This document shows, in pieces, positions 8,066 through 15,912 of a stretch of 64,000 nucleotides of DNA (positions are counted from its first letter, which is position 1; the number at the start of each line of letters is the position of its first letter). The notes below the pieces were generated by a model. It did not search any database and was not told where the DNA came from. It was given only the letters and a program-made list of their open reading frames with translations. The stretch spans positions 55,963 to 119,962 of the forward strand of contig NZ_JBOFQF010000026.1 of assembly GCF_051660745.1 (NCBI RefSeq). The letters are read 5' to 3'. Position numbers and translations under genes: made by a program. Source of the DNA: Segniliparus sp051660745. GTDB taxonomy: Bacteria > Actinomycetota > Actinomycetes > Mycobacteriales > Mycobacteriaceae.

Positions 8066-8272
8066 CTACGTCATATCCGGGACATCGGGGGTCGACGGGG
8101 TCGACGGCGCATCGGGCGAGGCAGGGATGTCGGGGACGTCCGGCGCGGGCGGCACGATCGGGATATCTGGCGGCGGCGGGACATCGGGGACGTCGGGCGA
8201 GTCCGGCTCGGGCAGGGCCGGACGCACGGGCGGCACATCCGGGACTGGCTTCGACGAGGTGGCCTCTGTCAT
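8066..8272 (-). CDS. Possible 68-aa proline-rich protein
   Basis: This is a 68-codon frame starting MTEATSSKPVPDVPPVRP and ending PSTPDVPDMT, dominated by PDVP/PDIP units. No signal peptide and only a weak ribosome site are seen. The Pro-x-x-Pro pattern recalls the C-terminus of the lipoprotein at 5934-6314, on the other side of the phosphatase gene. It may be a real small protein or a chance GC-rich frame; there is no domain to decide. Confidence 0.35.
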   Translation of the reverse strand: MTEATSSKPVPDVPPVRPALPEPDSPDVPDVPPPPDIPIVPPAPDVPDIPASPDAPSTPSTPDVPDMT

Positions 8273-8324
8273 GCCGTCCAGTGTACGGACGAAGCTCGCC
8301 GCAGACCGCGAGCTGGGCCTGCGG

Positions 8325-8894
8325 TCAGGCCCCGCAGTAGCCCGGGTCCGCCTTCGGCCCGCAGTAGTAGCCGTCGCCCTGCTTGCCGTTGATCGTGATT
8401 TGCAGAGCGCCGTGGGCCTGGTTCAGGACGAGCGTGCCGGTGCTGTCCGGCGGCAGGTCCAACGTGGTCTCCCCGACGGTGAAGTCGGCGATGAGGACGT
8501 CCACGGCTTCATGCGCCCCGGTGAGCTTGATCTGGGTGACCGCGCCTGGCTTGATCTCGTCTCCGTCGAACGTGTCGCATGGGCTGCTCACGCCGGGGTC
8601 GCCGCATTTCTGGTAGGTCCGCGCCACGATCTTGCCCGCGCCGTCCGCGCCGACGGTGAGCACACGCCCGTGCCCGTTCCACACGCCGACGAAGGCGCTC
8701 AGGCCCGCGTCGGCGCCTGCGCCGGTCGAGGCAGAGGTCGTGGGCGCGGCATTCGTCCTTGCTGTGGACGGCGCCTGGCTCGACGACGAGACGGCCAGCT
8801 GCGTGGTCGTCGCCGACGCGGCGCCCTTGCGGACGTCGTCGCATCCGGCGAGGGCGAGGGCCGCGAGGGGCAGGACGAGGAGAGCGCGCCTCAT
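8325..8894 (-). CDS. Hypothetical lipoprotein
   Basis: The product is 189 aa. A lipoprotein signal ends in LALAGC (Cys ~18), followed by a Ser/Thr/Ala-rich linker to residue ~65. A compact domain then begins FVGVWNGHGRVLTV and contains CGDPGVSSPCDTFDG and a C-terminal YYCGPKADPGYCGA. The pattern of a G-x-W-x-G-H-G-R start plus beta-rich sequence resembles small lipocalin-like or START-of-barrel lipoproteins of actinobacteria, but I do not recognise a named family. The cysteines probably form disulphides. The next gene upstream on the same strand is another small secreted protein. Confidence 0.7.
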   Translation of the reverse strand: MRRALLVLPLAALALAGCDDVRKGAASATTTQLAVSSSSQAPSTARTNAAPTTSASTGAGADAGLSAFVGVWNGHGRVLTVGADGAGKIVARTYQKCGDPGVSSPCDTFDGDEIKPGAVTQIKLTGAHEAVDVLIADFTVGETTLDLPPDSTGTLVLNQAHGALQITINGKQGDGYYCGPKADPGYCGA

Positions 8895-8903
8895 ATCGGC
8901 CCG

Positions 8904-9206
8904 CTACGCGCTGGCCGAGGCGCGCCGCGCCGCGCCGCCCTGGTACGAGTCCCGGTACGTGGTGGGGATTTTGTCGCAGGAGTCGGGACCGCTGCTGTGG
9001 TCGAACCCCGGCTTGCACATCACGACGCACTGGTTGAACTGCGGGTACCAGAACTGCCCGTTCGGACACGGGTACGCCCGGCCGCCACCGCCGCCGTCGC
9101 TGCTGTCGTCCGGGTCGGCGAGAGCCGCCGTCGGGGAGAGGGCGAACGCGACTCCCGCGAGCAGACCAACAATTGCGATTTTCGGCATACGGTGCTCCTT
9201 CATCAC
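8904..9206 (-). CDS. Small secreted Cys-containing protein
   Basis: The product is 100 aa from the first ATG (9206) or 94 aa from a second in-frame ATG (9188). Each ATG has its own AAGGAG at a 6-nt spacer, the second one lying inside the coding sequence of the first. A Sec signal peptide (KIAIVGLLAGVAFALSPTAALA) is cleaved near residue 31. The mature part has CPNGQFWYPQFNQCVVMCKPGF and SCDKIP, i.e. four cysteines in a C-x(13)-C-x3-C-like array. Short secreted proteins of this look are common in mycobacteria. Function unknown. Confidence 0.65.
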   Translation of the reverse strand: MMKEHRMPKIAIVGLLAGVAFALSPTAALADPDDSSDGGGGGRAYPCPNGQFWYPQFNQCVVMCKPGFDHSSGPDSCDKIPTTYRDSYQGGAARRASASA

Positions 9207-9314
9207 GGGCTCCTTCGTCGCAGCCCTTCGGCGTTGCGCTTACGAACTGTACCCGGTTTGGCTGTCAGCTTCCTGCTAGGACTGTTCTCACCCGTCCCGC
9301 GACGGGAGGCCCGC

Positions 9315-10463
9315 TCACTCCTGCGGTTTGACCACCGGGCGCTGCGGCACGCCGTTGTACAAGGAGAGCGGGCGCACCAGCGCGTTCGCGGCGTACTGCT
9401 CGACGATGTGCGCGGTCCATCCCGCGATCCGGCTCATCACGAACAGCGGGGTGAAGAACTCGACGTCGAAGCCCAAGAGGGCGTACAGCGGGCCGGAGGG
9501 GAAGTCCAGGTTCGGCTTGATGCCCTTGGACTCCACGACCGCCGCCTCCATCTCGTGGTAGATGGCGAGGTAGCGCTGGCCCTCTTCAGTGGTCGCGATC
9601 TCTTTGAACGCCGCGTACGCACGAGGCACGCGGGAGTCCCCGTCCTTGTAGACGCGGTGGCCGAAGCCCATGATCTTCTCTTTGTTCGCGAACTTGGAGT
9701 TGACCCAGTCCCGCGCCTTCGCCGGGTCGCCGATCTCGTTCATGTGGTGCATGACGGCCTCGTTCGCCCCGCCGTGCAGCGGCCCCTTCAACGCCCCGAT
9801 GGCCCCGGTGATCGCGCTGTAGATGTCGGAGAGGGTCGACGCGATGACGCGCGCGGTGAACGTCGACGCGTTGAAGCTGTGCTCGGCGTAGAGGATCATC
9901 GTGGTCTCGAACGCCGTGACCTGCTCGGCAGTCGGTTTGCGGCCGAAGCACATCCACAGGAAGTTCTCGCTGTACCCGAGGTCCGGGTTCGGCGGCAACG
10001 GCAGCTTGCCGTGGCGACGGCGCAGGTCCGCCGCGACGAGGGTCGGGACGACCGCGAAAAGCTTCAGCGCGCGCGCCAGGTTGACCTGCTCGGCGGGCAC
10101 GAACTCGTCGGTGGTGGCGAGGTTGGTCGCGCCGAAGAAGCTCGTCGCCGTGCGCACCACGTCCATCGGGTGGCTCTTGGTCGGCAGCTTCGCGATGGTC
10201 TGCAAGAGGCCGGGGTCCGCCGTGCGGAACGCCCGCTCCGAGAGCTGGAACTGCTCAAGCTCCTTGGGAGTCGGCAGCTCGCCGTGCCAAAGCAGGTACA
10301 CGACCTCCTCGAACGAGCAGTTCGCGACCAAGTCGTCGGTCCCGTACCCTCGGTAGGTGAGCGTGTTGGTCTCCTGCACCACCTTCGAGACCGCCGACAC
10401 GTCGGCGACCACTCCGGCGAGGCCCTTGCGGATCTCTGGCTGCGTCTCTACCCCACTGGTCAT
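9315..10463 (-). CDS. prpC: 2-methylcitrate synthase (citrate synthase family)
   Basis: The product is 382 aa, the short (type II-like) citrate synthase length typical of PrpC. Visible motifs are LLWHGELPT, the active-site AEHSFNASTFTAR and GPLHGGANE, the substrate/oxaloacetate site GFGHRVYK with SRVPRA, and SGPLYALLGF. It condenses propionyl-CoA with oxaloacetate in the methylcitrate cycle. Its start codon overlaps the prpD stop by 1 nt (TGATG), giving a prpD-prpC operon as in Rv1130-Rv1131. That context is why I prefer methylcitrate synthase over plain citrate synthase. No prpB and no prpR are present next to it. Confidence 0.88.
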   Translation of the reverse strand: MTSGVETQPEIRKGLAGVVADVSAVSKVVQETNTLTYRGYGTDDLVANCSFEEVVYLLWHGELPTPKELEQFQLSERAFRTADPGLLQTIAKLPTKSHPMDVVRTATSFFGATNLATTDEFVPAEQVNLARALKLFAVVPTLVAADLRRRHGKLPLPPNPDLGYSENFLWMCFGRKPTAEQVTAFETTMILYAEHSFNASTFTARVIASTLSDIYSAITGAIGALKGPLHGGANEAVMHHMNEIGDPAKARDWVNSKFANKEKIMGFGHRVYKDGDSRVPRAYAAFKEIATTEEGQRYLAIYHEMEAAVVESKGIKPNLDFPSGPLYALLGFDVEFFTPLFVMSRIAGWTAHIVEQYAANALVRPLSLYNGVPQRPVVKPQE

Positions 10464-11965
10464 CAGAAAACTCCTTTCGGCACTGCCGGCGCCCGCCGGA
10501 CCGCCTCGTCCGTCACGACCACGTTCAAGTGGTCGAGCTCCCCCGCCTCCAGCTCGCCGAGACGCTGCACGACGGACAGGAACCTATTCTGCTCCCCCTC
10601 GTCGATCACGCCTTCCGCGAGGGTGCGGAACTTCTCAATATAGTCGGCCCGCGCGAACGGCTTGGCGCCGAGGGAGTGCGCGTCCGCGACGGCGAGCTCG
10701 TCCACGAGCTCCGACCCGTCCTTGAAGCGGATTTCCGCACGCGCGCCGAACGCGAGCTCGTTCGGGTCGGTGGAGTGGTAGCGGCGGGTCCACTCCGGGT
10801 CCTCCGCCGTCGAGATCTTCTTCCACAGCGCCACGGTGTCCGGGCGGCCCGCCCGCTCCGGGGCGTACGAGCGCTCGTGGTGCCACGACCCGTCCTGCAA
10901 GGCCACCGCGAAGATGTACATCACGGAGTGGTCCAGGGTCTCGCGGCTCGCGGTGGGGTCGAACTTCTGCGGGTCGTTCGAGCCGGTGCCGATGACGTAG
11001 TGCGTGTGGTGGCTGGTGTGCAGGACGATGGACTCGACGTCGTCGAAGTTCGAGATCTTCGAGCGCAGCCGGAACGCGAGGTCGATCACGGCCTGGCTCT
11101 GGTACTCGGCGGAGTGCGCCTTGGTGTAGCTGTCCAGGATCGCGCGCTTGGGCTCGCCCGGCGCGGGCAGCGGGACATGGTACTCCGCGTCGGGGCCGTC
11201 GAGCAGCCACGCGATCACGCCGTCCTCGCCCTCCCAGATCGGCGCGGGGGCGCCTTCGCCGCGCAGCGCGCGGTCGACGGCCTCGACCGCGACCTTGCCC
11301 GCGAGGGCGGGCGCGTACGCCTTCCAGCTGGAGATCTGGCCCTTGCGGGACTGGCGGGTGGCGGTTGTGGTGTGCAGGGCCTGGCCCACCGCCTGGTAGA
11401 TGATCTCCGGGGAGAGGCCGAGGAGCGTGCCGATGCCCGCCGCGGCCGACGGGCCGAGGTGCGCGACGTGGTCGATCTTGTGCTTGTGCAGGCAGATCGC
11501 CTTGACGAGGTCGATCTGGATCTCGTAGCCGGTCGCGATCCCTCGGATCAGGTCGGTCCCGGAGCGCTTGGCGTGCTGGGCGACCGCGACGATCGGCGGG
11601 ATGTTGTCGCCGGGGTGCGAGTACTCTGCGGCGAGGAACGTGTCGTGGAAGTCGAGCTCGCGGACGGCGACGCCGTTCGCCCAAGCGGCCCATTCGGGGC
11701 TGTAGCGGCCCGAGACGCCGAAGACCTTCGCGCCGGGCTCGTAGGGGTGCGCCACAGCCTGCGCGCGGGCGCTCGCCACCGGGCGCCGGGAGAACGAGGC
11801 CGCGCTCACCGACGCGTTGTCGATGATCCGGTTGATGATCATCTCGGCGACTTCGGGCTCGACCGCGACCGGGTCTGCGGCAACTTGGGCTACTTTCCAG
11901 GCCAGGTGCTGCTCAAGCGGGAAGTCTTCCGCCGAACGGCGAGGGCGCACAGTGATTTTCTCCAC
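10463..11965 (-). CDS. prpD: 2-methylcitrate dehydratase (MmgE/PrpD family)
   Basis: The product is 500 aa, the expected length for PrpD, which dehydrates 2-methylcitrate to methylaconitate. The MmgE/PrpD fold is recognisable from NRIIDNASVSAASFSRRP, VRELDFHDTF, YSHPGDNIPPIVA and HKIDHVAHLGPSAAAGIGTLLGLS. It is first in the two-gene prpDC operon and its stop overlaps the prpC start. Minus-strand upstream sequence has a TATGAT at 11974-11979 that could be a -10 but no clear -35. The mycobacterial regulator PrpR, usually divergent here, is missing from this window, so control must come from elsewhere. Confidence 0.9.
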   Translation of the reverse strand: MEKITVRPRRSAEDFPLEQHLAWKVAQVAADPVAVEPEVAEMIINRIIDNASVSAASFSRRPVASARAQAVAHPYEPGAKVFGVSGRYSPEWAAWANGVAVRELDFHDTFLAAEYSHPGDNIPPIVAVAQHAKRSGTDLIRGIATGYEIQIDLVKAICLHKHKIDHVAHLGPSAAAGIGTLLGLSPEIIYQAVGQALHTTTATRQSRKGQISSWKAYAPALAGKVAVEAVDRALRGEGAPAPIWEGEDGVIAWLLDGPDAEYHVPLPAPGEPKRAILDSYTKAHSAEYQSQAVIDLAFRLRSKISNFDDVESIVLHTSHHTHYVIGTGSNDPQKFDPTASRETLDHSVMYIFAVALQDGSWHHERSYAPERAGRPDTVALWKKISTAEDPEWTRRYHSTDPNELAFGARAEIRFKDGSELVDELAVADAHSLGAKPFARADYIEKFRTLAEGVIDEGEQNRFLSVVQRLGELEAGELDHLNVVVTDEAVRRAPAVPKGVF

Positions 11966-12089
11966 GTTTGGCGATCATACAGTGCTTACTCACTTGCTTC
12001 ACGCGGGGTAGGACTTGTCGACTCTCCTGTCAAGAAGCCTGCCGCAAATCCCGAGAGCCCGGAGCCGAGGAAGGCTCCGCGAACGTGAC

Positions 12090-12914
12090 TCAGCCGACTC
12101 TCGCGAGGGCCTTGTCCAGCGCCGGGGCGAGCAGCTGCCCGACGGGGCCCTTCGCCGTGCCGAGGCCGCACTCGATGTCCTGGAGCACGACGTTCCGCGC
12201 GGCCCTCGCCTCCAACACGCACTGCTGGTTCTCCCCCCAGCCGCTCTGGTGCTGGCTCCAGCGGACTCTGGCGGACCCGTCGTCCTCAGAGCCGACGACG
12301 CGCTCCGCCCTGACCGTGTACTCGGTCTTCGCCTCCTCGCCCGGCTCGACGTCCGTGGCTTTCCGGTTCTGGCAGGCCGCGACCCCGTTCGCGAGCGCGG
12401 CGAAGACGCTTTTCGCCGCTTCCGCGTCCGGATACACCGCGACGACCTGGACGAAGTCGTCCTTGCGCCGTTTCGCCTCCGGAAGCGAGGAGTCTCCGAC
12501 AGTCACCGACTCCACGACCCGGAACGACGTCGTCCCGTCGCCCGCGACGGACTTGTTCTGCAGGCCGCGCAGCGCTGGCGCGCATTCCTGCGGGTCGACC
12601 CTGCCGCCCGCCTGCAGCGGCGCCTGCGCGTCCGCGAGCTCCGGGCCGCTGCGGTATTTCGCCTCGGCGACCAGATCGTTGAGCTCCTCGAGGCTCAACA
12701 CGATCTGGTTCGCCGACAGCGCGCTCGGAGCGGGCGGCGCAGTGGGCGCGAGCACGGCGGTGGCCGTGCTCGCCACGGTCGAGGCGGGCGAGGTCGTCGC
12801 GACCGGCTTCGGCCGCCCGATCTCGCCCGAGCAGCCCGCGATCAACAAAAGCCCGAGCCCGGCGAACACCCCGACTGCTGGAAACACACTGCTCCGCCGC
12901 GCTGTCTCGCACAT
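12090..12914 (-). CDS. Lipoprotein with PknH-like sensor domain (downstream paralogue)
   Basis: The product is 274 aa from the ATG at 12914 (MCETARRSS), directly behind the stop of the upstream paralogue; longer readings overlap that gene. A signal with lipobox LLIAGC (Cys ~27) and a Thr/Ala/Pro linker lead to a domain resembling the extracellular PknH-type sensor lipoproteins of mycobacteria: a start like LSLEELNDLV, PQECAPALRGLQNKSVAG in the middle, then CQNRK and a final IECGLG. Two Cys pairs probably form disulphides. It is about 30% like the gene upstream by eye, so this is a tandem duplication. The ligand is unknown. Confidence 0.75.
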   Translation of the reverse strand: MCETARRSSVFPAVGVFAGLGLLLIAGCSGEIGRPKPVATTSPASTVASTATAVLAPTAPPAPSALSANQIVLSLEELNDLVAEAKYRSGPELADAQAPLQAGGRVDPQECAPALRGLQNKSVAGDGTTSFRVVESVTVGDSSLPEAKRRKDDFVQVVAVYPDAEAAKSVFAALANGVAACQNRKATDVEPGEEAKTEYTVRAERVVGSEDDGSARVRWSQHQSGWGENQQCVLEARAARNVVLQDIECGLGTAKGPVGQLLAPALDKALARVG

Positions 12915-12915
12915 G

Positions 12916-13653
12916 TCACACCGCCCTCGAAGCCAGCGCGTCCGCCGCCTTCGTCGCGAGGTCGCCCGCCCCGGGGCCGCATTCGACCACTTCGAAGACC
13001 AGGTTCTTGACGATGCGCGACTCGAACACGCACACATCGTCCTTGGCCGCGCCCTTCTCATGCTCGGTCCACCGCAGCACGCCCTCGTCGGTGTCTTCGA
13101 CCGCGATCTCATAGGAGACCGACTGGCTCGAGCCTTCTTGCTGCTCGTCGACGGTCTTCCCCCCGCACGGGCCGACCGCGTCCGCGAGCTTGTGGAACAC
13201 CGAGCTCGCGGACGCGAGCTCCGGATACGTCACGACCGCTTCCTCGAAGACTCCGTTCGAGCCGTCCGAGGCCGGGAACACCACGAATTGGAAAGCGTTG
13301 AACGCCGCACCGGCGACCGCCTTGTTCTGCAAAGCGTGCAACGCGATCTGGCACTCCGGGGGTTTCACCGTCCCTTTGACCTCCATCGGAGCCGTCAACG
13401 GCCGGTCGCCAGTCTTGAACAGCCCTTTGCCCGCGAGCCGGTTGACGTCGTCGATGCCGAGCGGGACGCGCCCGACCGCGGTCGCCGGGAGCAAGCCGTC
13501 CTGCACGGGGCTCGGAGCCGCCGACGACACCTCCACCGGAGCAGCGGACGGCTGGCCGAGCGGCGGCAGGACCCGCCGCCCCGTATCGCATCCGGCGAGC
13601 GCGCCGACGACGGACAAGCCCACGAGACACAGTCTCATCCCCAACATGGACAT
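12916..13653 (-). CDS. Lipoprotein with PknH-like sensor domain (upstream paralogue)
   Basis: The product is 245 aa from the first ATG; the third residue (ATG at 13647) has the better Shine-Dalgarno spacing (GAGGAG, 8 nt) and may be the true start. The lipobox is GALAGC. The domain matches its downstream neighbour: LGIDDVNRLAG, PPECQIALHALQNKAVAGAAF, a GPCGG and the terminal VVECGPG. It lies only 1 nt upstream of the second copy, so the two are co-transcribed. Such lipoproteins may sense or carry a ligand at the cell surface; this is family-level inference. Confidence 0.75.
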   Translation of the reverse strand: MSMLGMRLCLVGLSVVGALAGCDTGRRVLPPLGQPSAAPVEVSSAAPSPVQDGLLPATAVGRVPLGIDDVNRLAGKGLFKTGDRPLTAPMEVKGTVKPPECQIALHALQNKAVAGAAFNAFQFVVFPASDGSNGVFEEAVVTYPELASASSVFHKLADAVGPCGGKTVDEQQEGSSQSVSYEIAVEDTDEGVLRWTEHEKGAAKDDVCVFESRIVKNLVFEVVECGPGAGDLATKAADALASRAV

Positions 13654-13732
13654 AGCTCCTCATGGTTGTCGTTTCCGGCTCTGTCTCCGAGCTTACTGCG
13701 CATAGGCAGGCGCACCTGCGCCTGCCCGCCGA

Positions 13733-14527
13733 CTACCGGGCGGCAAGCGCCGCTGACCAGGCGAGATACTCCTCCGCGCCGGGGAAGCTCCACGAGCGCC
13801 CGTCCTCCGACGCGGCCGCGGCCGGCATGACCGACGGGATCGGCTCCCGGCGCGCGTCGAGCTCCTCGACCACGCCTGCCACCGTCTCGTGCGAGGCGAG
13901 CCAGCGCAGCAGCGACCAGGTCGGCGGCAAGAGCAGGCAGGGCTGCGCGCTCGTGGGATCGAGCGCCTCCGCCGGGCTGCGCCACACGGACTGCGCCGAC
14001 TCCGTGGTGTGCCCGTCCGCCTCCTGCCCCTCGGGCAGCACGGCGAGGAAAAAACGGGTGTCGAAACGGCGGGGCTCAGAGACGGGCGTGATCCAATGGG
14101 CCAGCGGCCTGAGCAGCTCGAAATCGATCGAGAGCCCCTCATGTCCGAGGAAGCCGCCGAACGTGAGCTCTTTCGCGTCGATGCGCCCCCGCGCGGCATA
14201 GGCGCGCCCGCCGTCGAGCGCCGACGCGCCACGCGCCAGCAGCACGCCGCATTCCTCGAAGAGCTCGCGGGCCGCCGCGCGCCCGAGCGCCGCGACCTGT
14301 CCGGGCGTGTCCTGGAACCGGGCGGGCCAGTGCTCCGGGCACGTCGTCTCGGCGGACCGGTCCTGCTCGTCAACGCCGCCGCCGGGGAACACCGTGAAAC
14401 CTGGGGCGAACGCCATCTGCGGCACGCGACGGATCAGGAAGACCTCGACGCCGCTGCCGCCCTGTCGGACCAGGACGACGCTCGCCGCGTCTTTCGGGTG
14501 TGCCGGGCTCGGCTCAGCCGCAGTCAT
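13733..14527 (-). CDS. Nudix hydrolase (NUDT19-like)
   Basis: The product is 264 aa from the ATG at 14527 (MTAAEPSPAHPKDAASVV). The Nudix fold is seen at LIRRVPQMAFAPGFTVFPGGGVDEQD, and the Nudix-box helix is AAARELFEECGVLL. The long insertion between the G and the RELFEE part of the box is characteristic of the NUDT19/RP2p CoA- or acyl-CoA-diphosphatase-like branch. Metal-binding Glu residues of REL-x-EE are intact. It is the last gene of the ribosomal/secY/adk/map cluster, 8 bp after map. The substrate is inferred only from family. Confidence 0.8.
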   Translation of the reverse strand: MTAAEPSPAHPKDAASVVLVRQGGSGVEVFLIRRVPQMAFAPGFTVFPGGGVDEQDRSAETTCPEHWPARFQDTPGQVAALGRAAARELFEECGVLLARGASALDGGRAYAARGRIDAKELTFGGFLGHEGLSIDFELLRPLAHWITPVSEPRRFDTRFFLAVLPEGQEADGHTTESAQSVWRSPAEALDPTSAQPCLLLPPTWSLLRWLASHETVAGVVEELDARREPIPSVMPAAAASEDGRSWSFPGAEEYLAWSAALAAR

Positions 14528-14535
14528 CGCGCCCC

Positions 14536-15354
14536 TTATACCGGCGGCTTCTCGTCGGGCCGCAACGTCAAGACCCTCGGCCCGTCCTTGCCGACCGCGA
14601 CGGTGTGCTCCCAATGCGCCGCGCGCGCGCCGTCTTTGGTCACGGCGGTCCAGCCGTCCGGCAACGTCAGCGTCTTGCGTCCGCCGAGGGCGATCATCGG
14701 CTCGATGGCCAGCGTCGAGCCCACCGCCAGCAGCGGCCCCTTGCCCGGCTTGCCCTCGTTCGGGAGGAACGGGTCCAAGTGCATCTGGTCCCCGATCCCG
14801 TGGCCGCCGAAATTGGCCACGATGGAGAGCCGCCGCCCGTACTTGAGCCCCGAGCGCGCGACAGACTGCTCGATCGCGTGCGAGACGTCGGTGAGCCGGT
14901 TGCCCGGCAGCATCGCCTCGATCCCGGCCCAGAGCGCTTCCCGCGTCGCGTCGGAGAGGTCCTCGTCCTCCTTCGCGAGATCGCCGATCCCGAAGGTGAT
15001 CGCAGAGTCGCCGTGCCACCCGCCGAGGACCGCGCCGCAATCCACCGAGACGAGGTCGCCTTCGGCGAGGACGAACGTTTTGGAGGGGATGCCGTGCACC
15101 ACGGCGTCGTTCACCGAGATGCAGGTCGAGGCGGGATAGTCGTGGTAGCCGAGGAACGAGGGGGTCGCCTGCTGGCCCCGGATCACCTCTTCGGCGATCT
15201 TGTCGAGCTTCGCGGTGCTCACGCCGGGCGCCGCGGCGGCCCGCACTTCGATGAGCGCTTGCGCGACGACAGCGCCCGCCGCCGCCATGAGCTCGATCTC
15301 GGCGGCGCTGCGGACCGGGACCGTCTGGTCCTTCTTACGGCGTTTCAGCATCAT
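14536..15354 (-). CDS. map: Type I methionine aminopeptidase
   Basis: The product is 272 aa, the length of type I MetAPs. All five metal ligands can be placed: D in VSVDCGAVL, D in HGDSAITF, H in FGGHGIG, E in AIEPMI and E in HWEHTVAV; the catalytic His is in DAVVHGIPS. It removes initiator Met from new proteins. The start is ATGATG; either could be used. It follows adk by 9 bp, as in the adk-mapA pair of mycobacteria. Confidence 0.95.
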   Translation of the reverse strand: MMLKRRKKDQTVPVRSAAEIELMAAAGAVVAQALIEVRAAAAPGVSTAKLDKIAEEVIRGQQATPSFLGYHDYPASTCISVNDAVVHGIPSKTFVLAEGDLVSVDCGAVLGGWHGDSAITFGIGDLAKEDEDLSDATREALWAGIEAMLPGNRLTDVSHAIEQSVARSGLKYGRRLSIVANFGGHGIGDQMHLDPFLPNEGKPGKGPLLAVGSTLAIEPMIALGGRKTLTLPDGWTAVTKDGARAAHWEHTVAVGKDGPRVLTLRPDEKPPV

Positions 15355-15363
15355 GCTTGCTGC

Positions 15364-15912
15364 TTACTTGCCGAGCGCTGCCAATGCTCTGGCCTGGACC
15401 TCGTCCACACTGCCGACCGCGTCGATCGAGACGACAAGGTCCTTGTAGAAGTCGAGGAGCGGCTCGGTCTCGTTCTTGTGGATCGCGAGACGGCCCTTGA
15501 TGATCTCCTCGGTGTCGTCCGCGCGGCCTCGGGAGAGCATCCGCTCCACCACGATGTCTTCCGGCAGCACGAACGAGAGCACGGTGTCCACCTTCTGGTC
15601 GAGCTCGTCGAGGATGCCTGCGAGGGCCTCGGCCTGGTCGAGGGTGCGGGGGTAGCCGTCGAGGATGAACCCGTCCTTCGCGTCCGGCTGCGAGAGCCGG
15701 TCCTTGACCATCGCGTTGGTCACCGAGCTCGGCACCAGCTGGCCGGCGTCGAGGTACTTCTTCGCCTCCTGGCCGAGCGGGGTGTTCTCGCCGATGTTCG
15801 CGCGGAACAAATCTCCAGTGGAGACGTGCGGCACGCCGAGCGATTTCGCCAACAGCACGGACTGAGTCCCTTTGCCAGCGCCGGGCAGGCCGAACATGAT
15901 CACTCGCGTCAT
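15364..15912 (-). CDS. adk: Adenylate kinase
   Basis: The product is 182 aa, the short form lacking a zinc-type LID insertion, as in mycobacteria. The P-loop GLPGAGKGT is at residues 8-16, STGDLFR at ~31, and DGYPRT at ~85. It interconverts ATP+AMP and 2 ADP. The start overlaps the secY stop (ATGA, 15909-15912), so it is translationally coupled to secY in the spc operon. Confidence 0.96.
   Translation of the reverse strand: MTRVIMFGLPGAGKGTQSVLLAKSLGVPHVSTGDLFRANIGENTPLGQEAKKYLDAGQLVPSSVTNAMVKDRLSQPDAKDGFILDGYPRTLDQAEALAGILDELDQKVDTVLSFVLPEDIVVERMLSRGRADDTEEIIKGRLAIHKNETEPLLDFYKDLVVSIDAVGSVDEVQARALAALGK

Noticed and set aside
10463..12089. PrpR regulator or TTTGCAAA box expected upstream of prpD
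   Set aside because: No divergent regulator gene and no such box were found in 11966-12089.
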